Positions 52,274 through 61,163 of a stretch of 64,000 bases of DNA are shown here, piece after piece; the first letter of the stretch is position 1; each line of letters starts with the position of its first letter. Origin of the DNA: Hwangdonia seohaensis (GTDB lineage Bacteria; Bacteroidota; Bacteroidia; Flavobacteriales; Flavobacteriaceae). Where the stretch lies: positions 434,001 to 498,000 of the forward strand of contig NZ_JAVSCK010000002.1 of the NCBI RefSeq assembly GCF_031932625.1, read 5' to 3'. The position numbers were made by a program, and so were the translations under genes. The notes below the pieces were generated by a model. That model made no database searches and had not been told where the DNA came from. It was given only the letters and a program-made list of their open reading frames with translations.

Positions 52274-53374
52274 ATGTTAGATTTTGTTCCTATTAAATAT
52301 TATTACGACATATATCACCATTTTATGTTGTTTATGTGTTTGGTAGCTTTTTTTCATACTCTTGTTTTAAAGCCGATAGAACCTAAAACATTTTCATTTA
52401 ATAGAATTGCCGCATTATTTTTACTCATTACACTATTAACATATATTGGCTTCCGTCCCATACATGGTATATTTATTGACATGACCACCTATGCCCATAT
52501 ATTTCAAAGATATTTAAATGGCACCTATGTGATTGATAGTGATTATGGTTTTTCTTACTTTTTACTCTTCTGTACAAAAACCATGACAATTGAAATGTTC
52601 TTTTTTGTTTGTGCCTGTATATATATAATCCCTTTGTACATTGCCAGTCGAAATTGGTTTCCAAAACATTATTTTTTTGCATTTCTACTATTTGTTGGGT
52701 CTTTTTCTTTTTGGGCCTACGGAGTAAATGGTATTAGAAATGGTATGGCCACGTCTCTTTTTGTTCTAGCTATTTCATATTATAAAAAAAACACAGCCTT
52801 AATGGTTTTGTTTTTTTTATTGTCTTGTTCTTTTCATACCAGTATGCTGTTACCAATAGCTGCGTTTTGCTGTACATTTTTTGTAACTGACACAAAAAAA
52901 TATTATTTCTTTTATATACTATCAATAGCGCTTTCAATTAGTATGGGCGGTATTTGGGAAAATATTTTTGCGAGTATAGGGTTTGGAGATGACCGGTTTT
53001 CTACTTATTTAACATCGGCCAATTCGAGTACAAATAAATTTGCGTCAACGGGTTTTAGGTACGATTTTTTAATTTATAGTGCAGCTCCCATAATTTTATC
53101 TAGATATTACAAATATGTAAGTGGTTATAAAAGTGTTATATACGACCATATTTTACATACTTACATCATTGCAAATGGATTTTGGATTATGATTATTAGA
53201 GCAAATTTTTCTAACAGGTTTGCTTATCTGTCATGGTTTTTAATGGCTGTTGTCGTTATTTACCCATTATTAGATAAAAATATATGGACAAATCAATTTA
53301 AGAAAATAGGGTATGTTATTTTAATCTATTACGCATTTACGTATGGTATGTTTATGTATTACGCTTTTAAATAA
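52274..53374 (+). CDS. EpsG-type polysaccharide polymerase (Wzy role)
   Basis: 366 residues with about 10 membrane helices. The segment GFRPIHGIFIDMTTYAHIFQRY (about 62-83), the FWAYGVNGIRNGMATSLFVLAISYYKK block (about 152-178) and the FHTSMLLPIAAF helix are typical of the EpsG family. The protein likely links flipped repeat units into a chain at the periplasmic face. It is the only Wzy candidate in the window. It is followed by a 122-base gap that may carry an internal promoter. Confidence 0.88.
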   Translation: MLDFVPIKYYYDIYHHFMLFMCLVAFFHTLVLKPIEPKTFSFNRIAALFLLITLLTYIGFRPIHGIFIDMTTYAHIFQRYLNGTYVIDSDYGFSYFLLFCTKTMTIEMFFFVCACIYIIPLYIASRNWFPKHYFFAFLLFVGSFSFWAYGVNGIRNGMATSLFVLAISYYKKNTALMVLFFLLSCSFHTSMLLPIAAFCCTFFVTDTKKYYFFYILSIALSISMGGIWENIFASIGFGDDRFSTYLTSANSSTNKFASTGFRYDFLIYSAAPIILSRYYKYVSGYKSVIYDHILHTYIIANGFWIMIIRANFSNRFAYLSWFLMAVVVIYPLLDKNIWTNQFKKIGYVILIYYAFTYGMFMYYAFK

Positions 53375-53502
53375 ATTATTATAGCATAAATACGGCAAAT
53401 AACTTGATTTTATTGGTCTTTAACGAATAAATATGAGATACGGCTTAAGTGTTTTTATTTTAGCTCTAACAAATTTATAAATAATCTACAAAAAAGTTGC
53501 TT

Positions 53503-54369
53503 ATGGGAATTACAATTGGTCTTCCTTTTTATAATGCGGAAGATTATCTTGAACTTTCGATAAAATCAGTATTCGCTCAAACATTTACCGATTGGGAATT
53601 AATATTAATGGATGATGGTTCTACAGACAGATCTTTGGAAATCGCTAAATCAATAAACGACCCAAGAGTTAAAGTATATTCAGACGGAAAAAACAAAAAA
53701 CTAGCTGCAAGGTTAAACGAAATAGTCGGTTTAGCAAAATATGAATATTTAGCAAGAATGGATGCTGACGACTTAATGTCTACTACAAGGTTAGAAAAGC
53801 AATATAACTTATTAAAAAACAATCCCGGTCTAGATTTAATTAGCACAGGCACAGTATCAATAGCCAATGATCTAACGTATTTAGGCGCAAGAGGTGCCGA
53901 TGTATCTAATATATCATTTATTGATTTGCTATTAAAAAGATCCTCTCCGTTACACGCAAGTATTCTTAGTAGGACAGCTTGGTTTAAAAGAAATTCTTAT
54001 AATGAATCTTTAAAAATTGCTCAAGATTATGATTTATGGTTAAGAGCAAGCAAAAAAAATGATTTTAAATTAAAAATTATTTCCGACCTATTATACTATT
54101 ATAGGGAAGAAAACAATGCCACCTCTAAAAAAGTATTGGCTGCATACAAAAATGAAAGGGTCATGTATAAAAAGTATGCTGGCAATGCATTTTATATTCT
54201 ATGGCTAAAATCAAAGCTTAAATCGTTAATGGTTTTGGCTATTACCTTATTAAACAAAGAAGACATTTTATTGAAAAGAAGAAGCCATAATAGTATAAAT
54301 TCGACAGATAGAGACAGCTATTTGGCCGAAGTTGAATTAATAAAAAAAACAAAGCTACCAACCTTTTAA
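53503..54369 (+). CDS. Glycosyltransferase family 2
   Basis: About 288 residues from the ATG at 53503. The frame opens two codons earlier at a TTG, but the ATG gives the canonical start GITIGLPFYNAEDYLELSIKS. Motifs are LMDDGSTDRSLEIA (about 35-48), metal-binding MDADDLM (about 88-94) and the acceptor-side segment LKIAQDYDLWLRA. A shorter C-terminal region follows. This GT-A inverting enzyme is the second GT2 of the cluster, separated from the polymerase gene by a gap and followed after 14 bases by the deacetylase gene. Confidence 0.92.
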   Translation: MGITIGLPFYNAEDYLELSIKSVFAQTFTDWELILMDDGSTDRSLEIAKSINDPRVKVYSDGKNKKLAARLNEIVGLAKYEYLARMDADDLMSTTRLEKQYNLLKNNPGLDLISTGTVSIANDLTYLGARGADVSNISFIDLLLKRSSPLHASILSRTAWFKRNSYNESLKIAQDYDLWLRASKKNDFKLKIISDLLYYYREENNATSKKVLAAYKNERVMYKKYAGNAFYILWLKSKLKSLMVLAITLLNKEDILLKRRSHNSINSTDRDSYLAEVELIKKTKLPTF

Positions 54370-54383
54370 AGTAATAAACCAAA

Positions 54384-55382
54384 ATGAATGGTAAGTTTAT
54401 AATTTCTTTAGACTATGAATTGCATTGGGGTGTTTTTGATGCACTAACATTAGATACTTATAAAAACAATCTTTTAAATGTAAATTATGTCGTTACAAAA
54501 CTGTTGGAACTAAGCGACAAATATGACATTAAGTTAACATTCGCTACCGTTGGTCTCCTTTTTGCCGAAAACAAAGCTGATATAGAAAAGTACATGCCTG
54601 ATTCTATACCCTTATATGAAAATGAAAAATTAAATCCTTTTAAATTACTTGATCATATTGGAGAAAATGAAAGTTTAGATTCTATTCATTACGCGAAATC
54701 TGTTATAAATAAAATAAAATCTAGCAATAAACATGAGATAGGCACTCATACATTTGGGCATTATAATTGTTTAGCTCCAGGACAGAATACGCTCAATTTT
54801 AATTCAGATTTAGCTGCAGCGAAAAAAATTGCAAATAATATGGATATTGAAATTAAAAGTATTGTATTTCCAAAAAATCAAGTGAATAAAAAGTATTTAC
54901 AAGTCTGTAAAAAAAATGGCATAACAAATTATAGAGGCACTGAAAACAATGTATTATATGACCCTAACCCTAACCTTAAAGGATTAAAAAAACATTTTTA
55001 TATAGTGTATAGATTTTTAAGATTAATGGATGGCTACATAAATATAAGTGGTTTTAACACCTACCCTATTAATAATTTAAAACCTGACGAATTAGGATTA
55101 ATAAATTTACCTTCTAGTAGGTTTTTAAGACCTTACATTCCTAGTTTATCATTTCTTGAATTTTTAAAAAGAAGAAGAATTAAAAAAGCAATGAAATATG
55201 CAGCAGTAAATAATGAACTTTTCCATTTATGGTGGCATCCGCACAATTTTGGAGATAACATGGATGAAAATTTCAAAAACTTAGAAGAAATATTTAAAGC
55301 CTATAAAACACTCAAAGAAAGATATCAATTTGAAAGCGTTACTATGACAGAATTAACCAACGAAATCATTAGTCCCTGTTAA
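54384..55382 (+). CDS. Polysaccharide deacetylase-family (NodB-like) protein
   Basis: 332 residues. The NodB-type motifs appear as FIISLDYELHWGVFD (first motif with Asp and His, about 5-19), HEIGTHTFGHYN (the HxxxH metal motif, about 120-131) and IVFPKNQVNKKYL. A late LFHLWWHPHNFGDN supplies the conserved C-terminal His. No signal peptide is visible, so it is probably cytoplasmic and acts on a lipid-linked or nucleotide sugar rather than finished polymer. It may deacetylate an N-acetyl group to a free amine, which could then be the target of the formyltransferase. Confidence 0.87.
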   Translation: MNGKFIISLDYELHWGVFDALTLDTYKNNLLNVNYVVTKLLELSDKYDIKLTFATVGLLFAENKADIEKYMPDSIPLYENEKLNPFKLLDHIGENESLDSIHYAKSVINKIKSSNKHEIGTHTFGHYNCLAPGQNTLNFNSDLAAAKKIANNMDIEIKSIVFPKNQVNKKYLQVCKKNGITNYRGTENNVLYDPNPNLKGLKKHFYIVYRFLRLMDGYINISGFNTYPINNLKPDELGLINLPSSRFLRPYIPSLSFLEFLKRRRIKKAMKYAAVNNELFHLWWHPHNFGDNMDENFKNLEEIFKAYKTLKERYQFESVTMTELTNEIISPC

Positions 55383-55403
55383 TTTTTAAAACTTAATAAA
55401 TCA

Positions 55404-56549
55404 ATGAAAAAAAAATTTCTATTAGTTTCAACAGTCTCTACTACATTGAATTTTTTCGGAGGTCAGATTAATTTTTTAAATAAAACATTTGATGTAGAAT
55501 TGGTTTCTAGTCCAGATGATATGCTATATGGTATAGGCGAACGAGAAGGCGTTAATGTGCATCCTGTAAAGATGGTTAGAGAAATATCACTTTTTAAAGA
55601 TCTAAAAAGCCTATTCCAATTAATTGTTCTTTTCAAAAAGCTTAAACCACATGTTGTACATGGTAATACTCCAAAAGGGGGATTACTAAGTATGACGGCC
55701 TCATGGGTAGCAAGAGTACCTCATAGAATTTATTATGTGCACGGACTGCGTTACGAAGGAGATACCGGTCTTAAGCGCAAAATTCTTAAAAATATCGAAC
55801 GTATTTCATGTTATTTAGCAACTGATATAATTTCTGTTAGCCATGGTGTTAAAGAAAATATGGCTAAGGATAATATAACAAATAAAACACCTCATATTAT
55901 TGGGAATGGCAGTGCAAATGGCATTAACCCTAATGAGTTTTCGCGTGAGAATATTGAACATGACGATTTAAGAAAAAAATATAGTATCTCTGAAACCGAC
56001 TTATTATTTGGTTATGTAGGAAGACTTGTTGGCGATAAAGGCATTAATGAATTAATTTCTGTGTTTTCAGCACTAAACCAAACCCATAAGCACATAAAAA
56101 TTTTATTGGTTGGTTGGTATGAAGATTTATTAGACCCTCTTGAAGATCACATAAAACAGGAAATAATCAATAACGAAAATATTATTGCTGTAGGTGGACA
56201 AAACGATGTAAGACCTTTTTTAAACATCATGGATGTTTTTGTGTTTCCCAGCTATCGCGAAGGATTTGGAGTATCAATCATGGAAGCAGCTGCGATGGAC
56301 TTACCGATAATTTGCTCAAATATTTCTGGGTGCAATGAAATTGTTTTGGATGGACATAATGGTAAATTAGTAACTCCCAAATCTCTTACTGAGCTAACCA
56401 ATACTATGGAGCATTTTATAAATAACCCGGATACAATTACAAAAATGAAAGCAGTTACCAGATCTTACGTTTTAGAAAAATATAAGCAAGAAACTGTCTG
56501 GAAAGAAGCTCTTAAAACTTACTCAAACATTTGTTTGCCCTTAAAGTAG
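55404..56549 (+). CDS. Glycosyltransferase family 4
   Basis: 381 residues, GT-B fold. The N-terminal half contains VHGNTPKGGLLSMTASWVARVPHRIYYVHGLRYEGDTG, typical of glycan transferases that bind a lipid-linked acceptor. The C-terminal donor domain has FGYVGRLVGDKGINELISVF and the EGFGVSIMEAAAMDLPIICSNISGC block (about 288-312), whose Glu residues mark the retaining GT4 site. It is the last gene of the plus-strand cluster. A strong bidirectional terminator lies about 270 bases downstream. Confidence 0.92.
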   Translation: MKKKFLLVSTVSTTLNFFGGQINFLNKTFDVELVSSPDDMLYGIGEREGVNVHPVKMVREISLFKDLKSLFQLIVLFKKLKPHVVHGNTPKGGLLSMTASWVARVPHRIYYVHGLRYEGDTGLKRKILKNIERISCYLATDIISVSHGVKENMAKDNITNKTPHIIGNGSANGINPNEFSRENIEHDDLRKKYSISETDLLFGYVGRLVGDKGINELISVFSALNQTHKHIKILLVGWYEDLLDPLEDHIKQEIINNENIIAVGGQNDVRPFLNIMDVFVFPSYREGFGVSIMEAAAMDLPIICSNISGCNEIVLDGHNGKLVTPKSLTELTNTMEHFINNPDTITKMKAVTRSYVLEKYKQETVWKEALKTYSNICLPLK

Positions 56550-56820
56550 ATGCTAATGTCATAAATTTAAGTGCCTGCTAACAAATAATGTTGATAGTGC
56601 TAGTCACTCCAAAAACGCACTTTTTTTTATGCTAATTTAGGACTCTCTATTTATTTAAAAAATATTTCAACAAACTTATCGCTTGACTAATTCGATAATA
56701 CATCAATAAAAAAATAAAGAAAATATAGGATAAATGAATGGTTTTAATTCGTGTTATATTTTGATGTTACGAAATCAAAATTCTCTAAACTTTTACCTAG
56801 GGCATCATCATGTTTAAATA
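56550..56820. other. Intergenic tail of the polysaccharide operon
   Basis: AT-rich sequence after the last plus-strand glycosyltransferase gene, with no open frame of useful length. The only clear element is the terminator that follows at 56821-56859; the rest holds nothing I recognise. Confidence 0.45.
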
Positions 56821-56859
56821 AAAAAAGGCGTCCAAAAAGTAATTTTAGACGCCTTTTTT
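56821..56859. terminator. Bidirectional rho-independent terminator
   Basis: Arms AAAAAAGGCGTC (56821-56832) and GACGCCTTTTTT (56848-56859), with inner AAAA/TTTT pairing separated by one mismatch. A and T runs flank both sides. It is placed between the converging glycosyltransferase operon and the LRR gene, whose stop is 16 bases away, so it can serve both strands. Confidence 0.8.
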
Positions 56860-56874
56860 ATATATAGATAAAAA

Positions 56875-58344
56875 TTATCTAACAACTATCCTTTCTACCA
56901 ACCTCCCTTTATCGGTTTTAATTTCTACAAAATAAATACCGTTTTTCAGTCTACTAACATCAATATTTGAATCCTTTACACTTAAAACACGTTGGGTTAG
57001 CGCATTGTAAAAATTAACTTGTATAAGCTTAGTACCTTTATTCAATGAAATTCTTAAAAAATCGCTAACCGGGTTAGGATATATTTTGAAACCGTTATTT
57101 TCTAGGTTATTAGTACTCAAAGCGGCATCATTCACAATTGCAATTTTATTTGAAATAGAATTGCGTTCCACTAAATTACAATCCGCACTAAAACTGGCCG
57201 TTGCATCTTTTTTAGACCAGTTGGCCGTACTGTAGGATGCGTTGTCCACCGAGATGCACTCCAAATCGGGATTGTAGCGGGAATCAAAATCCGCCATGCC
57301 CGAATTAACACCGTTGCGGAGGTCAAGACTGGTCAGGTTGTTGTAATAGCCATAAAAATTATTTAAAAGCCCATTGTTGGTCAGATCCAAACTGGCAATA
57401 GAATTAAGGGCACAATGCAGATACTCCAGCGATGTGTTAGCGCTCAGGTCCAAATTGGTGAGTTCGTTTTTGGAGCAGCGCAACCATGTCAGGAAGGCAT
57501 TACCGCTCAGGTCCAAGCTCGTAAGCGCATTGTTCGAACAGTTGAGCACCGACAAATCAGCAAAAGCCTCTATCCCGGTTAGGTCGGATATGTTCCTGTT
57601 GGCAACATCCAGAGACGTCACCGTGTTGATGTTGGCCGTAGCCACATAATTGTCCATAACATCGTCGTAGCCCAAATCTATCAAAGCCTGCTCAAAATTG
57701 TTGTCGGGCACATAGGTAAGGTTAATTGGTACGCCGCCGTCGCAATCGTTACTATAGCTGGCCGTTGCATCTTTTTTAGACCAGTTGGCCGTACTGTAGG
57801 ATGCGTTGTCCACCGAGATGCACTCCAAATCGGGATTGTAGCGGGAATCAAAATCCGCCATGCCCGAATTAACACCGTTGCGGAGGTCAAGACTGGTCAG
57901 GTTGTTAAAATCGCTATATAATACAGATAGTGCAGAATTGTTAGATAAATCCAAACTAATTATAGTGTTAAAACCACAATCTAAATAATTCAAAGCTACA
58001 TTGTTACTCAAATCTAGCGCACTGAGCTCGTTAAAAGCACATGCTAAGGTATTTAGTAAAGGATTATTGCTTACATCTAAAGCACTAATATCATTAAAAG
58101 AGCAGTTTAAATTTGTTAATCCTGTAAAGGCTTCAATACCTGTTAAATCCGAAATATTCTTAAATCTCAAATCTAAATAAGTAATACCAGTTATGTTATT
58201 AGTTTGTACATAATTATCCAAAACATTATCATAACCCAAATCTATGAGGGCTTGTTCAAAATTATCATCAGGAATATAACTTTGCTGCGCTAAAAGTGTG
58301 CTACTGATGAATAAAATGGCTAAAAAACAATAAAGATTTTTCAT
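56875..58344 (-). CDS. Leucine-rich-repeat protein with T9SS type A sorting domain
   Basis: About 489 residues from the ATG at 58344. A TTG at 58353 opens the frame but precedes a normal signal peptide, MKNLYCFLAILFISSTLLAQ. Two tandem modules of about 185 residues follow. Each begins YIPDDNFEQALIDLGYD or a variant, has 21-22-residue repeats of the xxLTxLDLSxN type, and ends with an identical 49-residue segment. The C-terminal domain (NGFKIYPNPVSDFLRISLNK and a final IVVR) is a T9SS type A sorting signal. It is thus a secreted or surface-anchored protein, possibly an adhesin. The second module and the shared segment are visibly GC-richer than the rest of the gene. Confidence 0.93.
   Translation of the reverse strand: MKNLYCFLAILFISSTLLAQQSYIPDDNFEQALIDLGYDNVLDNYVQTNNITGITYLDLRFKNISDLTGIEAFTGLTNLNCSFNDISALDVSNNPLLNTLACAFNELSALDLSNNVALNYLDCGFNTIISLDLSNNSALSVLYSDFNNLTSLDLRNGVNSGMADFDSRYNPDLECISVDNASYSTANWSKKDATASYSNDCDGGVPINLTYVPDNNFEQALIDLGYDDVMDNYVATANINTVTSLDVANRNISDLTGIEAFADLSVLNCSNNALTSLDLSGNAFLTWLRCSKNELTNLDLSANTSLEYLHCALNSIASLDLTNNGLLNNFYGYYNNLTSLDLRNGVNSGMADFDSRYNPDLECISVDNASYSTANWSKKDATASFSADCNLVERNSISNKIAIVNDAALSTNNLENNGFKIYPNPVSDFLRISLNKGTKLIQVNFYNALTQRVLSVKDSNIDVSRLKNGIYFVEIKTDKGRLVERIVVR
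57194..57342. repeat. 149-bp perfect direct repeat, copy A (within LRR gene)
   Basis: Identical base for base to 57758-57906, offset 564. It encodes the segment with RNGVNSGMADFDSRYNPDLE that ends the second LRR module. The sequence is GC-richer than the adjacent 3' part of the gene (56875-57180). Confidence 0.95.
57758..57906. repeat. 149-bp perfect direct repeat, copy B (within LRR gene)
   Basis: Second copy of the repeat, ending the first LRR module. Beyond position 57906 the module turns abruptly AT-rich, while the homologous positions beside copy A remain GC-rich. This points to recent copying of the GC-rich version into the first module. Confidence 0.95.
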
Positions 58345-58378
58345 TAAAAACAATTTACATTAATATGAATTTTGGCTG

Positions 58379-58408
58379 CGAATATATTAAAAATCAACAG
58401 CTTAACAA
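58379..58408 (-). promoter_or_regulatory. Predicted LRR-gene promoter
   Basis: Minus-strand TTG (58408-58406), a 19-base spacer, then TATATTCG (58386-58379), seven of eight to TAnnTTTG and followed by CAGCC. The spacing is the ideal for the Bacteroidota primary sigma factor. The box is about 35 bases upstream of the ATG at 58344. Confidence 0.6.
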
Positions 58409-58944
58409 AAATATAACAAATAAAAAAACAATATGAGTACAATAAAAAAAGTGGAGCTCAATTTCTTGTGATGGTTTATTTACAATAATTAAAATCCATA
58501 AGATTTTTACCTCTGTTTATAAATATAGAAACCATAATGCATAACCAACTTTTACTCAAGTTCGAAATCGTAAAATCTCATTTATATAATGGTATTACCC
58601 ATGTTGTAATTAGTTTTCAATAGAGATCTGAAGTTTTTAGTTGTTAATTAATAACTATTAGGCCTGTTATGAATAAACAATAAAATTGACGTAAAATGAA
58701 GTGTTTGTGGCACAGTGATTGTGGTTGCATTCTATAAAACAAACCAATTAACTTAACTGATTAAAAGCAGTTTACTTATTAAGCACAGCGCATTTATTTT
58801 GCGTTTTAGGAAAATAACATTGCTTGATATAACTTAAAATCTTAATAATTTGCCTCTCCTTTGGTACAAATAAAGGTTCAAAGAGTCAACTTTTCAAAAA
58901 AAACAACCTCTCATTTATATTTTTATAACTCGATAAAGCTAAAA
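58409..58944. other. Intergenic region between LRR and beta-helix genes
   Basis: About 540 AT-rich bases with no open frame of useful length, no perfect repeat and no strong hairpin apart from the flanking promoter and terminator listed separately. I see no remnant of a gene or transposon. Confidence 0.45.
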
Positions 58945-58973
58945 CATAAAAAGCCCAGTTCTAAAACTGGGCT
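58945..58973 (-). terminator. Rho-independent terminator of the first beta-helix gene
   Basis: Perfect 9-bp stem AGCCCAGTT (58952-58960) and AACTGGGCT (58965-58973) with a 4-base loop. On the minus strand it is followed by TTTTTATGTTTT. It lies 27 bases past the stop at 59000. Confidence 0.8.
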
Positions 58974-58999
58974 AAACATAAATTTGTTGTTGCTTACTG

Positions 59000-60895
59000 C
59001 TATTGGGTTACACTATTATTTGTAAGATTAATATTTTGGGAATCAATAACCTCAAAGTCTGTATTACTTGTACTATTTTTAACAGTTATATTTTTACTAT
59101 TATTGATATAAAGTGGAAAATTCTTTGAACTGGTTTTAAATTCACAATTATCAATAGTTAACTGGTTAGTTGTTAATGTGCTACCACTATTTAGGCTTCT
59201 CAAATTAAGCGGCCTATTTGTAACCTCAATATACTCGTTTGAAATAGTCACATTATTGATTGAGGCATTTGGCATAGGATTAATTCCATAACTAACATCT
59301 AAGGTACTAATGTATTTATTGCCGGAAATTTCACTATCAGATAAGGACATACCAAGTTGTAACCCTGTAACGCAATCTTCAATAATATTGTTCTTTACAA
59401 TTTGGTTATAACCAGATAGCTTTATCCCATCCCTATATCCTTTAATGGTATTTCCTGTAATGGTATAGTTATAATTAAATTCGATATTGTTTCTTATGAA
59501 TGACTGAATATTAATGGCAAAAGAAATATCTGGAGAACGAGCTTCAAAAGTGTTATTTCGTATAATGGCGTCATTTGCAGCAAAATTAGCAACCCACTTA
59601 TCAAAATAATTATTTTCTATTAGCACGTTAGTCACTGTATAAATATCAATGTCTCCAGCAGCATTTCCTTTAAAACTACAATTTCTAATAATCACGTCAT
59701 CAATTTTATTAATTTCATTTATAGTTCCATCATCGTTAACATACCTTAAAGCCTCTAGGTCTATGCCGTAACGCGGTGCAGTACCAGAACTACTAAAAAT
59801 TTTATTTCCATTAGTATCATAAGCTTGTTCGCCTTTCCCTGTATCATTGATTTCACAATTTTCAATAATAACGCCTTTTGCATCAATAATGGCAATATTG
59901 TTTCTTCTGCATTCAGATATGAAGCAGTTTTTTATCAAAATATTCTCGCTTGTTCTCGTTCCGGGCTTTAGAGAACCATCAGGATCCCTAATGGTTTCTG
60001 AGTGCACTTGAATACCCTCTCCAATGGCATCTTTTATGGTAATGCCATCTAATACTGTATTATGGGATCCAATTACCCAAATAAGATGGCCATAACCATG
60101 CTCGTCACGATTAACCCCTGCAATATCATTAATTGGTGTGTAATCATGCTCCCAACGGTCACCAATCAAATTTCCACCGGATATTAGTGCATCATCTGTA
60201 ACCATCGTGGTAATTAAGGCGTATGCTGGAAAATGCGTGGGTTGTACTCTAAGATAAGTTTCATCGCTCATTTTAAAATGAAAATTGGACGGTATTCTAA
60301 TTGATCTATCCCAACTATATTTTCTATTTGCTTTATTCGCTTCTACATTAAAATAAGCATCTATTTTATTTAATTCAAAAACATTGGCGCCTATTCCATT
60401 AACTAATTCAATGGCTTTATTGATGTTTTTTCTATTCTGTAATGAAATTTCTTTAGTTGTTTTACCCTCAACGATGTCCCATTTTTTGGGATCAAATCCA
60501 AAAGTGGTATTTCTTAAACTTACGTTTCCAGAAATTTCTAAAGAAATATTTAGCAAGTCACCAGCAATAGTTCCACCGGAAAAAACCAATGTTCCGTTTT
60601 TAATTTCACCGCCTTCATATAAAATATTTATGTTATCGGGCAGATTTACAACTTCGCCCCCTAAATCAAGAGAGCAGTTTATAACAACAGAGGAGTTGGA
60701 ATCAATACTGTTTAATGAAAATTCACAAGGCAAGCTTGGATCGACTGCACTGGGATCTTCTGGTAACTCTTCGTCTGTTTCTTCAACAACTTCTTCAGAT
60801 GGTTCAATAAATAACTCTTCTTTATTACATGACCAAGAAAAAAGAAATAAAAATAACGTAACAATTAAAATTGTAGGTTTAGTAGGTGTTCTCAT
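59000..60895 (-). CDS. Beta-helix repeat lipoprotein (first of two paralogues)
   Basis: 631 residues. The lipoprotein signal ends LFSWSC with Cys about 23. An acidic linker (about 28-52) and a domain of about 120 residues precede a conserved core containing SGGNLIGDRWEHDYTP and GVNRDEHGYGHLIWVIGSHN (about 220-265). From about 260 on, right-handed parallel beta-helix coils dominate (repeats such as ILIKNCFISECRRNNIAI and VIIENCEINDTG), as in pectate lyases and mannuronan epimerases. It is probably an outer-membrane-anchored polysaccharide-acting enzyme. Location beside the polysaccharide cluster hints that it acts on that polymer. Catalytic residues are not proven. Confidence 0.85.
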   Translation of the reverse strand: MRTPTKPTILIVTLFLFLFSWSCNKEELFIEPSEEVVEETDEELPEDPSAVDPSLPCEFSLNSIDSNSSVVINCSLDLGGEVVNLPDNINILYEGGEIKNGTLVFSGGTIAGDLLNISLEISGNVSLRNTTFGFDPKKWDIVEGKTTKEISLQNRKNINKAIELVNGIGANVFELNKIDAYFNVEANKANRKYSWDRSIRIPSNFHFKMSDETYLRVQPTHFPAYALITTMVTDDALISGGNLIGDRWEHDYTPINDIAGVNRDEHGYGHLIWVIGSHNTVLDGITIKDAIGEGIQVHSETIRDPDGSLKPGTRTSENILIKNCFISECRRNNIAIIDAKGVIIENCEINDTGKGEQAYDTNGNKIFSSSGTAPRYGIDLEALRYVNDDGTINEINKIDDVIIRNCSFKGNAAGDIDIYTVTNVLIENNYFDKWVANFAANDAIIRNNTFEARSPDISFAINIQSFIRNNIEFNYNYTITGNTIKGYRDGIKLSGYNQIVKNNIIEDCVTGLQLGMSLSDSEISGNKYISTLDVSYGINPMPNASINNVTISNEYIEVTNRPLNLRSLNSGSTLTTNQLTIDNCEFKTSSKNFPLYINNSKNITVKNSTSNTDFEVIDSQNINLTNNSVTQ

Positions 60896-60933
60896 AAAAC
60901 TATTAATTTGGGGAGGGGTGAATTTATTTAAGG

Positions 60934-60966
60934 CAATTATATAAAAATATATGTGTAAATCGTCAA
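60934..60966 (-). promoter_or_regulatory. Possible promoter of the first beta-helix gene
   Basis: Minus-strand TTG (60966-60964), a 22-base spacer and TATAATTG (60941-60934), seven of eight to TAnnTTTG, 39 bases before the ATG. The 22-base spacing equals that at the paralogue's promoter. Confidence 0.35.
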
Positions 60967-61163
60967 AACGATGTTTTTATTCGATGTAATGCATAAAAAC
61001 TTAATTTATAAATCGTTAAAATACATTTATAATCGATAATATGTTTTTTGAAAAAAATTTAGAAAATTTTCAGAGTAACCTATGTTGGTATACCATAAAA
61101 GTAGGCTTAAGTTTGAGTATTAGTAATTGGACGATATATTTCTTCCAATTACTATAAAAAACA

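Noticed and set aside
57374..57649. Plus-strand 91-codon frame inside the LRR gene
   Set aside because: It lies antisense within the GC-rich LRR block; its regularity (repeated VRSKLV-type units) is the mirror of the repeated LRR codons, not a separate protein.
57194..57906. Repeats considered as a CRISPR or tandem-repeat array
   Set aside because: Two copies of 149 bases inside an open reading frame; they are protein-coding module ends, not spaced short repeats.
61122..61153. 10-bp inverted repeat AGTAATTGGA / TCCAATTACT after the second beta-helix gene
   Set aside because: It is a clear palindrome, but neither strand has a following U run, so I did not call it a terminator.
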